Shown in pieces: positions 1 to 8,814 of a stretch of 64,000 bases of DNA. Source of the DNA: Legionella fallonii LLAP-10 (lineage in GTDB: Bacteria > Pseudomonadota > Gammaproteobacteria > Legionellales > Legionellaceae); the NCBI RefSeq assembly GCF_000953135.1, contig NZ_LN614827.1:3005001-3069000 (forward strand), read 5' to 3'. The notes under the pieces are model-generated. The model was not told the DNA's origin and searched no databases. It worked only from the letters and a program-made list of their open reading frames with translations. Every line of letters starts with the position of its first letter. Within the stretch, counting starts at the first letter, position 1. The position numbers and the translations under genes are program-made.

Positions 1-288
1 GCAATGAAACAAGTTAATGATAAAGCTTTAGCTCAAACTGTAGCAATTATTAATTCAATGACTCCAAAAGAGCGACGTATTCCCAAAATAATTGTCGGAT
101 CCCGTAAAAGACGTATCGCGCAAGGTTCTGGCACTCAAATACAGGATGTAAATCGATTATTAAAGCAATTTGAACAAATGCAGAAAATGATGAAAAAATT
201 TACCAAGCCTGGCGGAATGCAAAAAATGATGCGGGGGCTTGGCGGAATGGCTGGAATGAAAGGTTTATTTCCAGATGATTTAAAATAG
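1..288 (+). CDS. ffh: Signal recognition particle protein Ffh, C-terminal part
   Basis: This is the 3' end of a gene whose start lies left of the window; the reading frame is open to base 1. The 95 visible residues are the methionine-rich M domain, which binds 4.5S RNA and signal peptides during co-translational targeting to the membrane. Diagnostic features are the MTPKERR and [14 protein letters not shown] segments, the RNA-binding part of the domain, followed by a flexible tail full of Met, Gly and Lys ([18 protein letters not shown]). The GTPase domain is not in view. An ATG at base 4 is an internal methionine, not a start. ffh next to rpsP is a common gammaproteobacterial order. Confidence 0.95.
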   Translation, partial: AMKQVNDKALAQTVAIINSMTPKERRIPKIIVGSRKRRIAQGSGTQIQDVNRLLKQFEQMQKMMKKFTKPGGMQKMMRGLGGMAGMKGLFPDDLK

Positions 289-446
289 GCAGGAGTTGTT
301 GCGGTTTCGCTAGTTTATTCGGGTAACATCTTGTTTTTTAAGTGTCTTAGTGCAGTATGTGAGCATCTAACATGGAGAAAAACACAATGCTTCGATTAAA
401 ATAAGAGAAATATCAGCAACCCCTAAAAATAATTCGTAAGAATTAC

Positions 447-475
447 TTCACATGTCGAGTTAATTTTCGTACAAT
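447..475 (+). promoter_or_regulatory. Predicted sigma70 promoter for the rpsP operon
   Basis: TTCACA at 447-452 and TACAAT at 470-475 are separated by 17 bases. Each hexamer differs from the sigma70 consensus at one position. Transcription would begin near 482, giving a short leader before rpsP at 518. It is the best promoter match between ffh and rpsP and suggests the ribosomal operon has its own promoter. Read by eye only. Confidence 0.5.
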
Positions 476-517
476 ACACGGCATTTTTATGTAACCACTC
501 TAAAGTAGAGGAAAACA

Positions 518-778
518 ATGGTCGTTATACGTTTATCACGAGGTGGCGCAAAGAAGCGTCCTTTTTATCACCTAGTTGTTACTGACAGCCGCAAGCGCCG
601 CGATGGTAGTTATATTGAGCGTATTGGTTATTTTAATCCTATCGCACGTGGACAAGAAGTTCGTCTTCACATCGAAGCAGAAAAATTAAGTCACTGGCAA
701 AAAATAGGTGCAAAATTATCAGATCGCGTGGCTGCACTAGTCAAAGAATTTAATAAACAAACTGAGTCAGCTGCTTAA
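518..778 (+). CDS. rpsP: 30S ribosomal protein S16
   Basis: The 86-residue product has the usual length and the S16 signature near the N-terminus ([20 protein letters not shown]), followed by the conserved [19 protein letters not shown] stretch. S16 binds 16S rRNA early in assembly of the small ribosomal subunit. The ATG is preceded by an AGAGGAAA ribosome binding site. It is the first gene of the rpsP-rimM-trmD-rplS operon, with only four bases before rimM, so it is co-transcribed with the 16S maturation factor and the tRNA methylase. Confidence 0.98.
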   Translation: MVVIRLSRGGAKKRPFYHLVVTDSRKRRDGSYIERIGYFNPIARGQEVRLHIEAEKLSHWQKIGAKLSDRVAALVKEFNKQTESAA

Positions 779-782
779 TCAC

Positions 783-1292
783 GTGAGTAATCAAGCGAAT
801 TGGGTGGTAATCGGCCGTTTCGGCCGACCTCATGGTGTTAAAGGATTTATTACAGTTCAATCCTTTACTGAACCACGAGATAATATTTTGCGCTATACGG
901 ATTGGCATGTTTTATTAAATAATACGTGGCAGCTTATAAAAATATTATCTGTAGAGGTTCATAACAAAGCCATAATAGCAACAATAGAGGGCTACCCTGA
1001 ACGTGAGATGGTCGCGAGTCTCACTAATGTTGAAATAGCGATAAAAAAAGAGCAACTTGCGGCTCTTGAACCAGGTGAATATTACTGGCATCAGTTAATT
1101 GGCATGAAGGTGGTAAACCCAAAGGGAGAATCATTTGGTGTTGTCACAGAAATTATGCCTACTGGTGCAAATGATGTCTTAGTAGTGCAAGGTGAAAAAA
1201 GACATTTAATTCCTTATTTGCCTGAGCAATTTATTATTGAAATTAACGAAAGCCAACAAGTCATTACTGTTGACTGGGATGTGGATTTTTAG
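783..1292 (+). CDS. rimM: Ribosome maturation factor RimM
   Basis: RimM helps process 16S rRNA and assemble the 30S head around S19. The 169-residue product has the N-terminal beta-barrel with IGRFGRPHGVKGFI and the C-terminal PRC-barrel part (YYWHQLIGMKVVN, then LIPYLPEQFIIEI). It starts with GTG four bases after the rpsP stop codon. Its TAG stop shares one base with the GTG start of trmD, so translation of the two genes is probably coupled. Confidence 0.96.
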   Translation: MSNQANWVVIGRFGRPHGVKGFITVQSFTEPRDNILRYTDWHVLLNNTWQLIKILSVEVHNKAIIATIEGYPEREMVASLTNVEIAIKKEQLAALEPGEYYWHQLIGMKVVNPKGESFGVVTEIMPTGANDVLVVQGEKRHLIPYLPEQFIIEINESQQVITVDWDVDF

Positions 1293-2044
1293 TGTTGCTA
1301 CATTTTGGAATAATTAGTTTAATACCTGAAATACTAGAGAGCTTGAATTTTGGTGTTGCTGGTCGAGCGATTGAACAAGGTATAGCTAAAATAGACTGCT
1401 GGAACCCTCGTGATTGGGCATCCAGACCTTATAGACAGGTCGATGACAAGCCCTATGGCGGCGGACCAGGAATGGTGATGATGTATGAACCATTGCATAA
1501 GGCTATAAAACAGGCACAAAGCCAAATGCCCAGCAACTGCAAGACGATTTACTTAAGCCCCCAGGGTAAGGTGATTCGACAGAATGACTTAAATAAAGTG
1601 GCTGTAGAAAGACAGCCCCTGCTTTTTATTGCAGGACGGTATGAAGGAATTGATGAACGAATCATTATTCAGCATGTGGATGAAGAATGGTCGTTAGGTG
1701 ATTTTGTTTTAAGCGGTGGCGAGCTAGCTGCTATGGTATTTATTGATGCGATCATTCGCTTAATACCCGGCAGTCTTGGGCATCTAGCCTCTGCAGAGCA
1801 AGATTCATTTATGAATGGTTTGCTTGACTGCCCTCATTATACGCGTCCCGCGAGTATCGACGGGCTGGAGGTTCCACCAATTTTATTAGGCGGTAACCAT
1901 AGAGATATTGAGAGATGGCGTAGAAAACAATCTCTTGGTAAAACCTGGCTTAAACGCCCGGATTTACTTGAAGAAATACAGTTAAGTGAAACAGACAAGC
2001 AATTGCTTGTTGAGTTTAAATGCGAACACGGTGATTCCTGTTGA
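1292..2044 (+). CDS. trmD: tRNA (guanine-37-N1) methyltransferase TrmD
   Basis: TrmD methylates G37 next to the anticodon with S-adenosylmethionine and so prevents +1 frameshifting. The 250-residue protein shows the SPOUT trefoil-knot motifs: KPYGGGPGMVMM, LFIAGRYEGIDERI and GDFVLSGGELAAMVFIDA. The C-terminal RRKQSLGKTWLKRPDLL is typical of the tRNA-binding domain. The start is a GTG whose first base is the last base of the rimM stop codon. It is followed 26 bases later by rplS, the standard order. Confidence 0.98.
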   Translation: MLLHFGIISLIPEILESLNFGVAGRAIEQGIAKIDCWNPRDWASRPYRQVDDKPYGGGPGMVMMYEPLHKAIKQAQSQMPSNCKTIYLSPQGKVIRQNDLNKVAVERQPLLFIAGRYEGIDERIIIQHVDEEWSLGDFVLSGGELAAMVFIDAIIRLIPGSLGHLASAEQDSFMNGLLDCPHYTRPASIDGLEVPPILLGGNHRDIERWRRKQSLGKTWLKRPDLLEEIQLSETDKQLLVEFKCEHGDSC

Positions 2045-2070
2045 GGATAAACCAATTTGAGGAGTAGTCC

Positions 2071-2436
2071 ATGACTAATATTATTGACCAATTAAATGCT
2101 GAGCAAATGCAAGGCAAGGAAATTCCTGAGTTCAGTCCAGGTGACACTGTTCTGGTTCAAGTAAAAGTAATTGAAGGTACCCGTGAGCGTTTACAGGCTT
2201 TTGAAGGCGTTGTTATAGCAAAACGTAATCGTGGCTTAAACTCAGCTTTTACTGTTCGTAAAATATCCCATAATGTGGGTGTTGAGCGTGTTTTCCAAAC
2301 TTATAGTCCAATTGTTGATAGCATCACCGTTAAAAGACGTGGCGATGTTCGTCGTGCTAAATTGTATTATTTACGCAACTTGGCTGGCCGTGCAGCTCGA
2401 ATCAAAGAGAAATTAGCAGGAAAAAAAGGCGATTAA
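2071..2436 (+). CDS. rplS: 50S ribosomal protein L19
   Basis: L19 sits at the interface between ribosomal subunits. The 121-residue protein is slightly longer than usual at its C-terminus. Conserved segments include [37 protein letters not shown] and SFTVRKIS-type core (here [18 protein letters not shown]), then [35 protein letters not shown] ribosome binding site precedes the ATG. It ends the ribosomal part of the operon; ogt follows after three bases. Confidence 0.98.
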   Translation: MTNIIDQLNAEQMQGKEIPEFSPGDTVLVQVKVIEGTRERLQAFEGVVIAKRNRGLNSAFTVRKISHNVGVERVFQTYSPIVDSITVKRRGDVRRAKLYYLRNLAGRAARIKEKLAGKKGD

Positions 2437-2439
2437 TTC

Positions 2440-2898
2440 TTGAATAAAAAGCTCATCATTTCTGTTTTTGCTACCCCTTTTGGTAACATCGAAATAGCAT
2501 ATGATGAGCATTTTATTTATAAAGCCTCATTTACCCATGCATCAATATCTTCTTCGTCAAATGGATTGACTCAGCTAATTAACAATGAGTTGGACTCATA
2601 TCTTGCCGATCCCCATCATCGCTTCCAATTGCCACTAAAACCTCAAGGAAGTGTATATCAGCAAAAAGTTTGGAATGCTTTATTAGTAATTCCAGTTGGT
2701 AGAACCCTAACTTATGGCGAGTTGGCATTAAAACTACAAAGTAGCCCACGAGCAGTGGGACAAGCTTGTAAACGTAATCCTTTAGTATTATTTATCCCCT
2801 GTCATCGTGTTGTAGGAAAAAATGATCTAGGTGGTTATATGGGAAGTCCTCAAGCCCTCACCTATAAAGAATCACTGCTTGCTCATGAAGCACGATAA
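2440..2898 (+). CDS. ogt: Methylated-DNA--protein-cysteine methyltransferase
   Basis: This suicide enzyme repairs O6-alkylguanine by moving the alkyl group to its own cysteine. The 152-residue protein has the active-site IPCHRVVG and the DNA-binding helix region (QQKVWNALLVIPVGRTLTYGELA, SSPRAVGQACKRNP). The N-terminal domain is short, as in Ogt and other small members of the family. The start is TTG, three bases after the rplS stop, without an obvious strong ribosome binding site of its own. It therefore seems to be translated as part of the ribosomal operon, an unusual coupling of DNA repair with ribosome synthesis. Confidence 0.93.
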   Translation: MNKKLIISVFATPFGNIEIAYDEHFIYKASFTHASISSSSNGLTQLINNELDSYLADPHHRFQLPLKPQGSVYQQKVWNALLVIPVGRTLTYGELALKLQSSPRAVGQACKRNPLVLFIPCHRVVGKNDLGGYMGSPQALTYKESLLAHEAR

Positions 2899-2952
2899 TT
2901 AACACTTAAAAATACCCCCCCCAGTTCTCAAGTTCAAAACTCTTCTTGCTAT

Positions 2953-3825
2953 TTACTTTATCCCTCTCTTAGTTTCGTGCTGCTCTACCACAACAGGAGG
3001 GGATGGAGTAGATTGTAATAACTTAAAGAAACTCAGCCCAATATTAGTTACTATTTCCCAAGTATTCTCTAATAGCGAAGGTGCTAATAGAGCTTGTAAG
3101 TACTCTTTTTCAAAACCAGCAGGCTGCAATTCCTTAATTTTAGCGACATAAGTTGTAATTTCCAGATGAACCTCTTCGGTCAACTCACTCTGTTCATTCA
3201 AATAACGAGCCAATCTTTTAACCACACTTAGACGCGAATTTTTTAATAGATCACCAACCTGCTTAGTGGCTCCAAGTTGTAAACTGTACTCTTCTGTTAT
3301 GTATCTTCGCTTGGCAATAGGGCTAATTTGACAATGTACTGACTCAGCATCCTCGCGAGAAATAGCGGCAACCCAGGAATAAAAAACACTTTGTTGCTTG
3401 GCCAACATCTTTTCGAAAGATAGTTTTTCTACTCCGCTCATCACCGTATCTACTACAGCAATAACTTGTTCCATATCCAATGTTTCTTTGCAAAGAAACA
3501 GCTCCTGTAACTTCTCATTTTGATAAAGCATACATTGGAAAACTGCTATTGAAATTGCTGTAAGCGAGTAATCTATAGTACCTCTTATGGGTTTAGCGGG
3601 AAGATCACTAACAGCACATAAAAGAGCTATTTTTTTAGCGTCCTCTTCACAATAACCATTATTCAACCACTCATAAACCAACAAGATGACAGTGGCGTCA
3701 GCATCTTGAGTTGAAACCTCTTTGCAATAATGTGCCGCAATAAATTGTGGCCACTCTAAAAAAAGAAGATATTTTCCCTCGCGAAGGGCCTGTAGATATT
3801 CTTTACTCGAGGAAAGCATGTCCAT
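2953..3825 (-). CDS. Hypothetical helical protein
   Basis: I do not recognise this 290-residue protein. It has no signal peptide or obvious membrane segment and is predicted to be mainly helical, with charged and leucine-rich stretches and an alpha-helical core throughout. The C-terminus is short and polar (VVVEQHETKRGIK). It stands alone between the ribosomal operon, which converges on it, and a divergently read small secreted protein. An isolated, soluble helical protein of this kind fits a Dot/Icm effector in Legionella, but nothing in the sequence proves export. It starts at an ATG; a second Met is two codons on. Confidence 0.6.
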   Translation of the reverse strand: MDMLSSSKEYLQALREGKYLLFLEWPQFIAAHYCKEVSTQDADATVILLVYEWLNNGYCEEDAKKIALLCAVSDLPAKPIRGTIDYSLTAISIAVFQCMLYQNEKLQELFLCKETLDMEQVIAVVDTVMSGVEKLSFEKMLAKQQSVFYSWVAAISREDAESVHCQISPIAKRRYITEEYSLQLGATKQVGDLLKNSRLSVVKRLARYLNEQSELTEEVHLEITTYVAKIKELQPAGFEKEYLQALLAPSLLENTWEIVTNIGLSFFKLLQSTPSPPVVVEQHETKRGIK

Positions 3826-3965
3826 TTCATCCTGAAATCTAACTAACTAATTTATATCATAAATTATATAAAAAAATGTATTATAAATTTCAGTTGAAAT
3901 CCTTCGTCCTTTCAATTGTTGTCCTATACTTAGGATAAACAATAATAATAACGGTGGAGATTTAA

Positions 3966-4244
3966 ATGAATAATAAATGGAACATCACCCTGTTGTTACT
4001 TCTTTTACCGATCAGCGTGACTTTTGCTAATTGTGATTTAACTAAATTCCGTTGGGATTGTGATATTCCAGTTCGTGTAAAAGCCAAACCAACAAGTTCT
4101 TTAGTCTATTGCGGAAACTCTTACGGTTACATCACCAGACAACAATATGATATTTTAACTCGTTATCAACGAGCTAGTGTCAATATGGTATTGGATATTA
4201 ATGGTGAATATGTTGATAGTCCATGCGAAGGTGCTGAGCGTTAA
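3966..4244 (+). CDS. Small secreted cysteine-containing protein
   Basis: The 92-residue product begins with a signal peptide ([18 protein letters not shown], cleavage probable after FA-N). The mature part of about 70 residues has four cysteines (near CDLTKF, WDCD, VYCGN and SPCEG), which could form two disulfides in the periplasm or outside the cell. The start has a GGTGGAG ribosome binding site seven bases upstream. I do not recognise the family. A second small secreted protein of similar kind lies at 27488-27880. Confidence 0.7.
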   Translation: MNNKWNITLLLLLLPISVTFANCDLTKFRWDCDIPVRVKAKPTSSLVYCGNSYGYITRQQYDILTRYQRASVNMVLDINGEYVDSPCEGAER

Positions 4245-4438
4245 TTCCTCATAGGGGCTAGACGTGGTCAAGAAAAATTGGCCACATCACGGTATTGATT
4301 AGTTTAGTGACTTGACTTAAACGTTAATCACCGCTCAGTTTGAATGAAGCTCAGCAGCCATGATGCCTATGCTATTTTCTTAGACCAATTTTTATTTATT
4401 CTATATAATGTGATAACTTTGTAATCAAAATCCCCCTT

Positions 4439-5134
4439 ATGATCATTGAAATTGATGGTATAGCCATAGAAGTGGTAAAAAAGCCGATTAAAAACATGAA
4501 CCTACGAATTTATCCACCAGATGGCTTGGTAAAACTAAGTGTCCCTATGAACATAAGTGATCGCTTTATTCGCCAACATCTACAGGAAAAAAGCGAGTGG
4601 ATATATTATCAACGAGAGCGTATTAGAAAAAATTCATCGTTCAAAGAGGAGCTATTTCAAACCGGCGCATCTATAGCATTTAAGGGCAAGAACTATTTGT
4701 TGATTATTGAAGAACATCATGGTCCTTGCCACATTGAAATTAAAGAGGAGCTGCTTCATTGCTCTATTTCCCCTAATCATTCACAAGCACAGATAAAAGT
4801 GTTCATTGATCAGTGGTATAGGCATGAAATGAATATAATAGTACCTGATTTAATTCAATACTGGCAAAAAATAATAGGGGTGCACGTAGCCCAGTGGGGG
4901 ATAAAGAAAATGAAAACTCGCTGGGGTTCATGTAATACGCGTGCACGACGAATTTGGCTCAATCTTAATCTAATAAAAAAACCATTAGTTTGCATTGAGT
5001 ATGTTCTGGTTCATGAGCTCGTTCACCTATTAGAAGCCAGTCACAATCAGCGCTTTTATGCATTGATGACGCAGTTTATGCCGCAATGGCGAGACTATCA
5101 ATATCTTTTAGAGGGTAAAGCATCAAGAAAATAA
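4439..5134 (+). CDS. YgjP-like zinc metallopeptidase (DUF45 family)
   Basis: The 231-residue protein matches the YgjP/DUF45 family of zinc-dependent metallopeptidase-like proteins. The metal site is HELVHLLEASHN, an HExxH helix with a third His, in the C-terminal third. The preceding segment MKTRWGSCNTRARRIWLNLNL is the family's most conserved region. There is no signal peptide, so it acts in the cytoplasm. Physiological substrates of the family are poorly known. It is a single-gene unit between two unrelated genes. Confidence 0.9.
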   Translation: MIIEIDGIAIEVVKKPIKNMNLRIYPPDGLVKLSVPMNISDRFIRQHLQEKSEWIYYQRERIRKNSSFKEELFQTGASIAFKGKNYLLIIEEHHGPCHIEIKEELLHCSISPNHSQAQIKVFIDQWYRHEMNIIVPDLIQYWQKIIGVHVAQWGIKKMKTRWGSCNTRARRIWLNLNLIKKPLVCIEYVLVHELVHLLEASHNQRFYALMTQFMPQWRDYQYLLEGKASRK

Positions 5135-5214
5135 GCATACACTCAGGCCTCATGCTGACTCGCCAAATACGCCCCCGCTCCCTGATAGAGCCGAGCACAT
5201 ACAAGGACACTATT

Positions 5215-6165
5215 TTATATTCTGAGATAGATGCCCGCATCGTCAACAGCCTTTAGGATCCTCTCATCGCGCAGTTGTACTACTTTTCTAGAAAAAATAC
5301 TATTTGCCAGAAGAGCGCCACCACCGATTACTCCCGGAATTAATACGGGACTTTCTTTTTGATCATATGCAGGTTGTAAAAATAATCCTCCACCATAAGA
5401 GGCATTAATCATTGCATTAATCCTTGCTCCTACTGTAACTAAGAAAGGCTGAGCAAAAAAATCAATCGATATATTCTTCGAAAAAAAATAATCTACGGGT
5501 ATAGGAAGTTCGTTTACTGGACCCTGATAATACGTGCCATTAGCACGATGAGTCCCATTGAGAGGATAAGTAACACTGTATTCCGCAGGACTAATTCTTG
5601 CGTTAAATACTTTGCCAACTATTGCAGAGCTTAAACAGCCATAAGATAGAGAACCGGTGATTGATTTGGCACTTGCATGCAAATATTCTTTGATTGCAGG
5701 AGGGGAAACGTCAATTCGATGATGCTGTCGAAAGTATAACGTATCAACCCTCCCTTGTTGCCATTGTTTTATATTATCTCCCAAGAGCCTTAAAGCGGTA
5801 CCAGAGGAGAATAAAATCGCACTTGCTATTTTAATGGTGTCAGGAGGAAAATAATTCTTCAAATTAAAAGTAGTGCCATCACTATGCTGAAGAAAATCTT
5901 GAAAAGATATGGTTTCATTTATCGCATAGGGGAAACCATGCAACTCAGCCTGAAGCACCACTGACCCGAGAGCATTTCCTGAAGCAGAATAGGTGGCACT
6001 AAGAGTTTCATCTACAGCATACGACATAGCAAAACCAGCCCCTCCGGCCATACAAGCAAGCGAGCCAACTGTATTCAATGTCTTTGCGGTAATATCAATA
6101 GCGGTGTCAACAACTGTACCATAAGCTGACCAAAAACGATCTTTCCATCCCATAGATACATCCAT
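5215..6165 (-). CDS. Hypothetical glycine-rich protein with weak membrane segments
   Basis: I do not recognise this 316-residue protein. It has several glycine- and alanine-rich hydrophobic stretches (for example VGSLACMAGGAGFAMSYAV near residue 35, SLSYGCLSSAIVGKVF near 175 and PGVIGGGALLANSIF near 285) that may insert in a membrane, and no cleavable signal peptide. It contains several N-x-S/T sites, which carry no weight in a bacterial protein. Another ATG five codons later (MGWKDR) is an equally good start. It stands alone and could be an effector or a membrane-associated accessory protein. Confidence 0.55.
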   Translation of the reverse strand: MDVSMGWKDRFWSAYGTVVDTAIDITAKTLNTVGSLACMAGGAGFAMSYAVDETLSATYSASGNALGSVVLQAELHGFPYAINETISFQDFLQHSDGTTFNLKNYFPPDTIKIASAILFSSGTALRLLGDNIKQWQQGRVDTLYFRQHHRIDVSPPAIKEYLHASAKSITGSLSYGCLSSAIVGKVFNARISPAEYSVTYPLNGTHRANGTYYQGPVNELPIPVDYFFSKNISIDFFAQPFLVTVGARINAMINASYGGGLFLQPAYDQKESPVLIPGVIGGGALLANSIFSRKVVQLRDERILKAVDDAGIYLRI

Positions 6166-6362
6166 CCCTTTCTTTACACAATTAGACGCTCACTGTGAAT
6201 AAAATAAATCCTAGGACCATCCTTACAGAATATCACCATTCATCACAAAATATGATCTACTTTTAAAAATTTTAACGTATTCATTATTTCTCTTATCATC
6301 CTAAAGAAAAGGAGATGCTCGAGTATCCAATGAACTAAAATTGACAAAAGTGAACAACGAAG

Positions 6363-6380
6363 TGTTAACAATTGTTAACA
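6363..6380. promoter_or_regulatory. Perfect 18-bp palindrome upstream of the yqhA-like gene
   Basis: TGTTAACAATTGTTAACA is perfectly self-complementary and contains two GTTAAC hexamers separated by AATT. It ends 42 bases before the preferred start of the YqhA-like gene at 6423, where an operator overlapping or just downstream of the promoter would be expected. No regulator can be assigned from the sequence. Confidence 0.5.
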
Positions 6381-6422
6381 GAACGTTTACTATTCTATTT
6401 CACACTATTTATCGGATATAAA

Positions 6423-7001
6423 ATGAACAACGTGAAAAAAAACATTAGTTCAATCATTTTCATGGGAAGATGGCTACAACTCCCTTTATATTTAGGCCTC
6501 ATTCTCATACTTGCCGCCTATGTTTATCGCTTTATACGTGAATTATTTGCATTGATTGTTCATCTTAATGGCTTTGACGATACCCATATTATGCTTGGTG
6601 TTCTTGATTTAATTGATGTCGTGATGATAGCCAATTTATTGATTATGGTTGTCATGGGGGGATATGAAACTTTCGTTTCGCGCCTCGATTTAGGTACTCA
6701 TCCAGACACTCCAGAATGGTTAGATCATTTAGATGCTGGAGCCATGAAGATCAAATTAGCATTGTCACTAATCGGCATTTCCTCAATACATCTGCTTCGC
6801 ACTTTTATTGATCCCACTAAATTAAGCAATTTCTCAGTAATGTGGCAAGTGATTATTCATCTAACACTAATTATTTCGGCTTTAGCTATAGCGTGGGCCA
6901 ATAAGCTACTCAATGCAACTCATCATCAGCCGTTGCCCCTTGTTGAGATAACGCCTCAAAAAACAATGATTACTGCTGAAAAGACTAGAAACTTACAATA
7001 G
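6423..7001 (+). CDS. UPF0114 / YqhA family inner-membrane protein
   Basis: The protein matches the YqhA (UPF0114) family: an N-terminal SIIFMGRWLQLPLYLGLI segment, a membrane helix, then the conserved VLDLIDVVMIANLLIMV and GYETFVSRLD motifs and two further helices near the C-terminus. Function in the family is unknown. I chose the ATG at 6423 (MNNVKKN) because it matches the family's N-terminus; an upstream in-frame ATG at 6372 would add 17 residues overlapping the palindrome region. The last 20 residues are polar and probably cytoplasmic. Confidence 0.9.
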   Translation: MNNVKKNISSIIFMGRWLQLPLYLGLILILAAYVYRFIRELFALIVHLNGFDDTHIMLGVLDLIDVVMIANLLIMVVMGGYETFVSRLDLGTHPDTPEWLDHLDAGAMKIKLALSLIGISSIHLLRTFIDPTKLSNFSVMWQVIIHLTLIISALAIAWANKLLNATHHQPLPLVEITPQKTMITAEKTRNLQ

Positions 7002-7027
7002 ACATTCTTTGTCATTGTGCAACGGAA

Positions 7028-7063
7028 GTGTGATTACAAGTGAATACGCCCTTTTAATCACAC
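7028..7063. repeat. Inverted repeat after the YqhA-like gene
   Basis: GTGTGATTA at 7028-7036 pairs perfectly with TAATCACAC at 7055-7063, with an 18-base loop. It starts 27 bases after the stop codon. There is no strong T run behind it, so it may be a weak terminator or an mRNA 3'-end stabiliser. Confidence 0.4.
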
Positions 7064-7146
7064 GCAAACTAAAGACAAAGAACGTTTGCAAGCACTCCGT
7101 CTTAAGGTAAAATTCCTCACCTCAATATGTATTTCTGGTATTCACC

Positions 7147-7767
7147 TTGATTGATAGCGAACTAATTACCCATAATCTCTGTACTAACGGCTTTCATATT
7201 ATTGATGGCTTTCTTGAATTAGAACACTGTCGTTCTTTACGCCACCTCGCCTGTGACATGCAACACCAAGGTTTATTCAAAAATGCAAAAATTGGCCCAA
7301 AGGTTCAGGCACAACAAAATAACACCATCAGAACAGATGCTATATGCTGGTTAAATGAAGACTCAACGGAGCCGGCAGTACAAGCTTATTTAAAAAAAAC
7401 GATTAGCGTGGCTCACATTCTCAATCGTTCTTTATTCTTAGGATTAGCAGAGTTCGAAACTCATTTTGCCGTCTATCAGCCAGGCTCATTTTATAAAAAA
7501 CATATTGACCAATTTGCTACAAAGAAAACTAGAAAAATATCCTGCGTCTATTACTTAAATGAGCAGTGGCAAGCAGATTTTGGTGGCGAATTAAAATTGT
7601 ACAACCAAGCGGATCAATCCATTGAAAATATTCTACCTTTAGAAAACCGTTTTGTTTGCTTTAATAGTGAGCTACCCCATGAGGTCTGTATTACTCACCA
7701 CCCACGTTACAGCATCGCTGGGTGGATGAAAACGTCTTCTTCCGAGATGCCTTTAGAAAGGATATAA
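7147..7767 (+). CDS. 2-oxoglutarate/Fe(II)-dependent oxygenase, prolyl-4-hydroxylase type
   Basis: The 206-residue protein has the full facial triad of the prolyl-4-hydroxylase-like dioxygenases: HID in FYKKHIDQFA, a distal His in LPHEV and the 2-oxoglutarate-binding Arg in HPRYSIAGWMK. Between them lies ISCVYYLNEQW and FGGELKLY, as in EGLN/SM-20-like and bacterial P4H-like enzymes. The substrate is probably a protein prolyl residue, but this cannot be read from sequence. The start is a TTG; no better in-frame start was seen upstream. Confidence 0.88.
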   Translation: MIDSELITHNLCTNGFHIIDGFLELEHCRSLRHLACDMQHQGLFKNAKIGPKVQAQQNNTIRTDAICWLNEDSTEPAVQAYLKKTISVAHILNRSLFLGLAEFETHFAVYQPGSFYKKHIDQFATKKTRKISCVYYLNEQWQADFGGELKLYNQADQSIENILPLENRFVCFNSELPHEVCITHHPRYSIAGWMKTSSSEMPLERI

Positions 7768-7893
7768 CCAGACGTTAAACCATAGCCATTGCCGATGAGG
7801 AGAAACAACCCAGCGCAGAATAAATATTTATGTATAAAAGGTCGGCTGCTCAATCCAAATTATGGTGTATAATACCTCTTTTACTTCATCGAA

Positions 7894-8814
7894 ATGTCTA
7901 TGTATGCCTTAGATATTAAACAATTATCTAAAACCTATGCCAATGGAGTTCACGCATTAAAAGGTATTGATTTACAAGTAAATACTGGCGATTTTTTTGC
8001 TTTATTAGGAGCTAATGGCGCGGGAAAATCAACAACTATAGGACTAATCACTACTTTAGTAAATAAAACCTCCGGTAGTATCAAAATTCATGGTCATGAT
8101 TTAAATAATGAACCAGAACAGGCTAAATCATGTCTTGGTCTTGTACCTCAAGAAGTCAATTTGAATATATTCGAAAATCCCATCCAAATTCTATTGAACC
8201 AAGCAGGTTATTATGGAATTTGTCGAAGACATGCTTTGCCGAGAGCGGAGGAGTTATTAAAACAATTAGGGCTGTGGGATAAAAGATCCTCCATTGTACG
8301 ACACTTATCTGGTGGAATGAAACGCCGACTGATGATAGCTCGTGCATTAATTCATCGGCCCAAAGTGCTTATTCTTGATGAACCAACTGCGGGCGTGGAT
8401 ATAGAAATAAGACGTAGTATGTGGGAGTTTTTAACTCGAACCAATCAAGAAGGTACTACCATTATTTTAACAACTCATTATTTGGAAGAAGCAGAGCAAC
8501 TTTGCAAGAATATTGCCATTATCGATAAAGGACAAATTATTAAAAATACATCGATGAAGGAGTTATTACAAACACTGCATCATCAGACGTTTATTTTTAA
8601 CACTCAGCAGCCTATAGACGTCATGCCAGATATGTCTCCCTTTAAAACAATCCTTATTGACGCCAATACTTTTGAACTACGAGTTGATAATGATCTCAGC
8701 CTAAACGAAGTTTTTGCTGTATTAACAAAATTAAAAATTAATGTCCAAAGCATGCGAAATAAAACGAACCGCTTGGAAGAGCTTTTTCTGGATCTCATCA
8801 AAAATGGCCACTAA
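7894..8814 (+). CDS. ABC-2 type exporter, ATP-binding subunit
   Basis: The 306-residue ATPase has all ABC motifs: Walker A GANGAGKST, the LSGGMKRRL signature, Walker B VLILDEPTAGVD and the H-loop TTHYLEEAE. Its C-terminal extension is typical of the drug/polysaccharide exporter subgroup (YadG-like). It powers the permease encoded next. The two genes overlap by 11 bases, so they form one transporter operon. The start used is the ATG at 7894; a Met two codons later is possible. The substrate is unknown. Confidence 0.95.
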   Translation: MSMYALDIKQLSKTYANGVHALKGIDLQVNTGDFFALLGANGAGKSTTIGLITTLVNKTSGSIKIHGHDLNNEPEQAKSCLGLVPQEVNLNIFENPIQILLNQAGYYGICRRHALPRAEELLKQLGLWDKRSSIVRHLSGGMKRRLMIARALIHRPKVLILDEPTAGVDIEIRRSMWEFLTRTNQEGTTIILTTHYLEEAEQLCKNIAIIDKGQIIKNTSMKELLQTLHHQTFIFNTQQPIDVMPDMSPFKTILIDANTFELRVDNDLSLNEVFAVLTKLKINVQSMRNKTNRLEELFLDLIKNGH

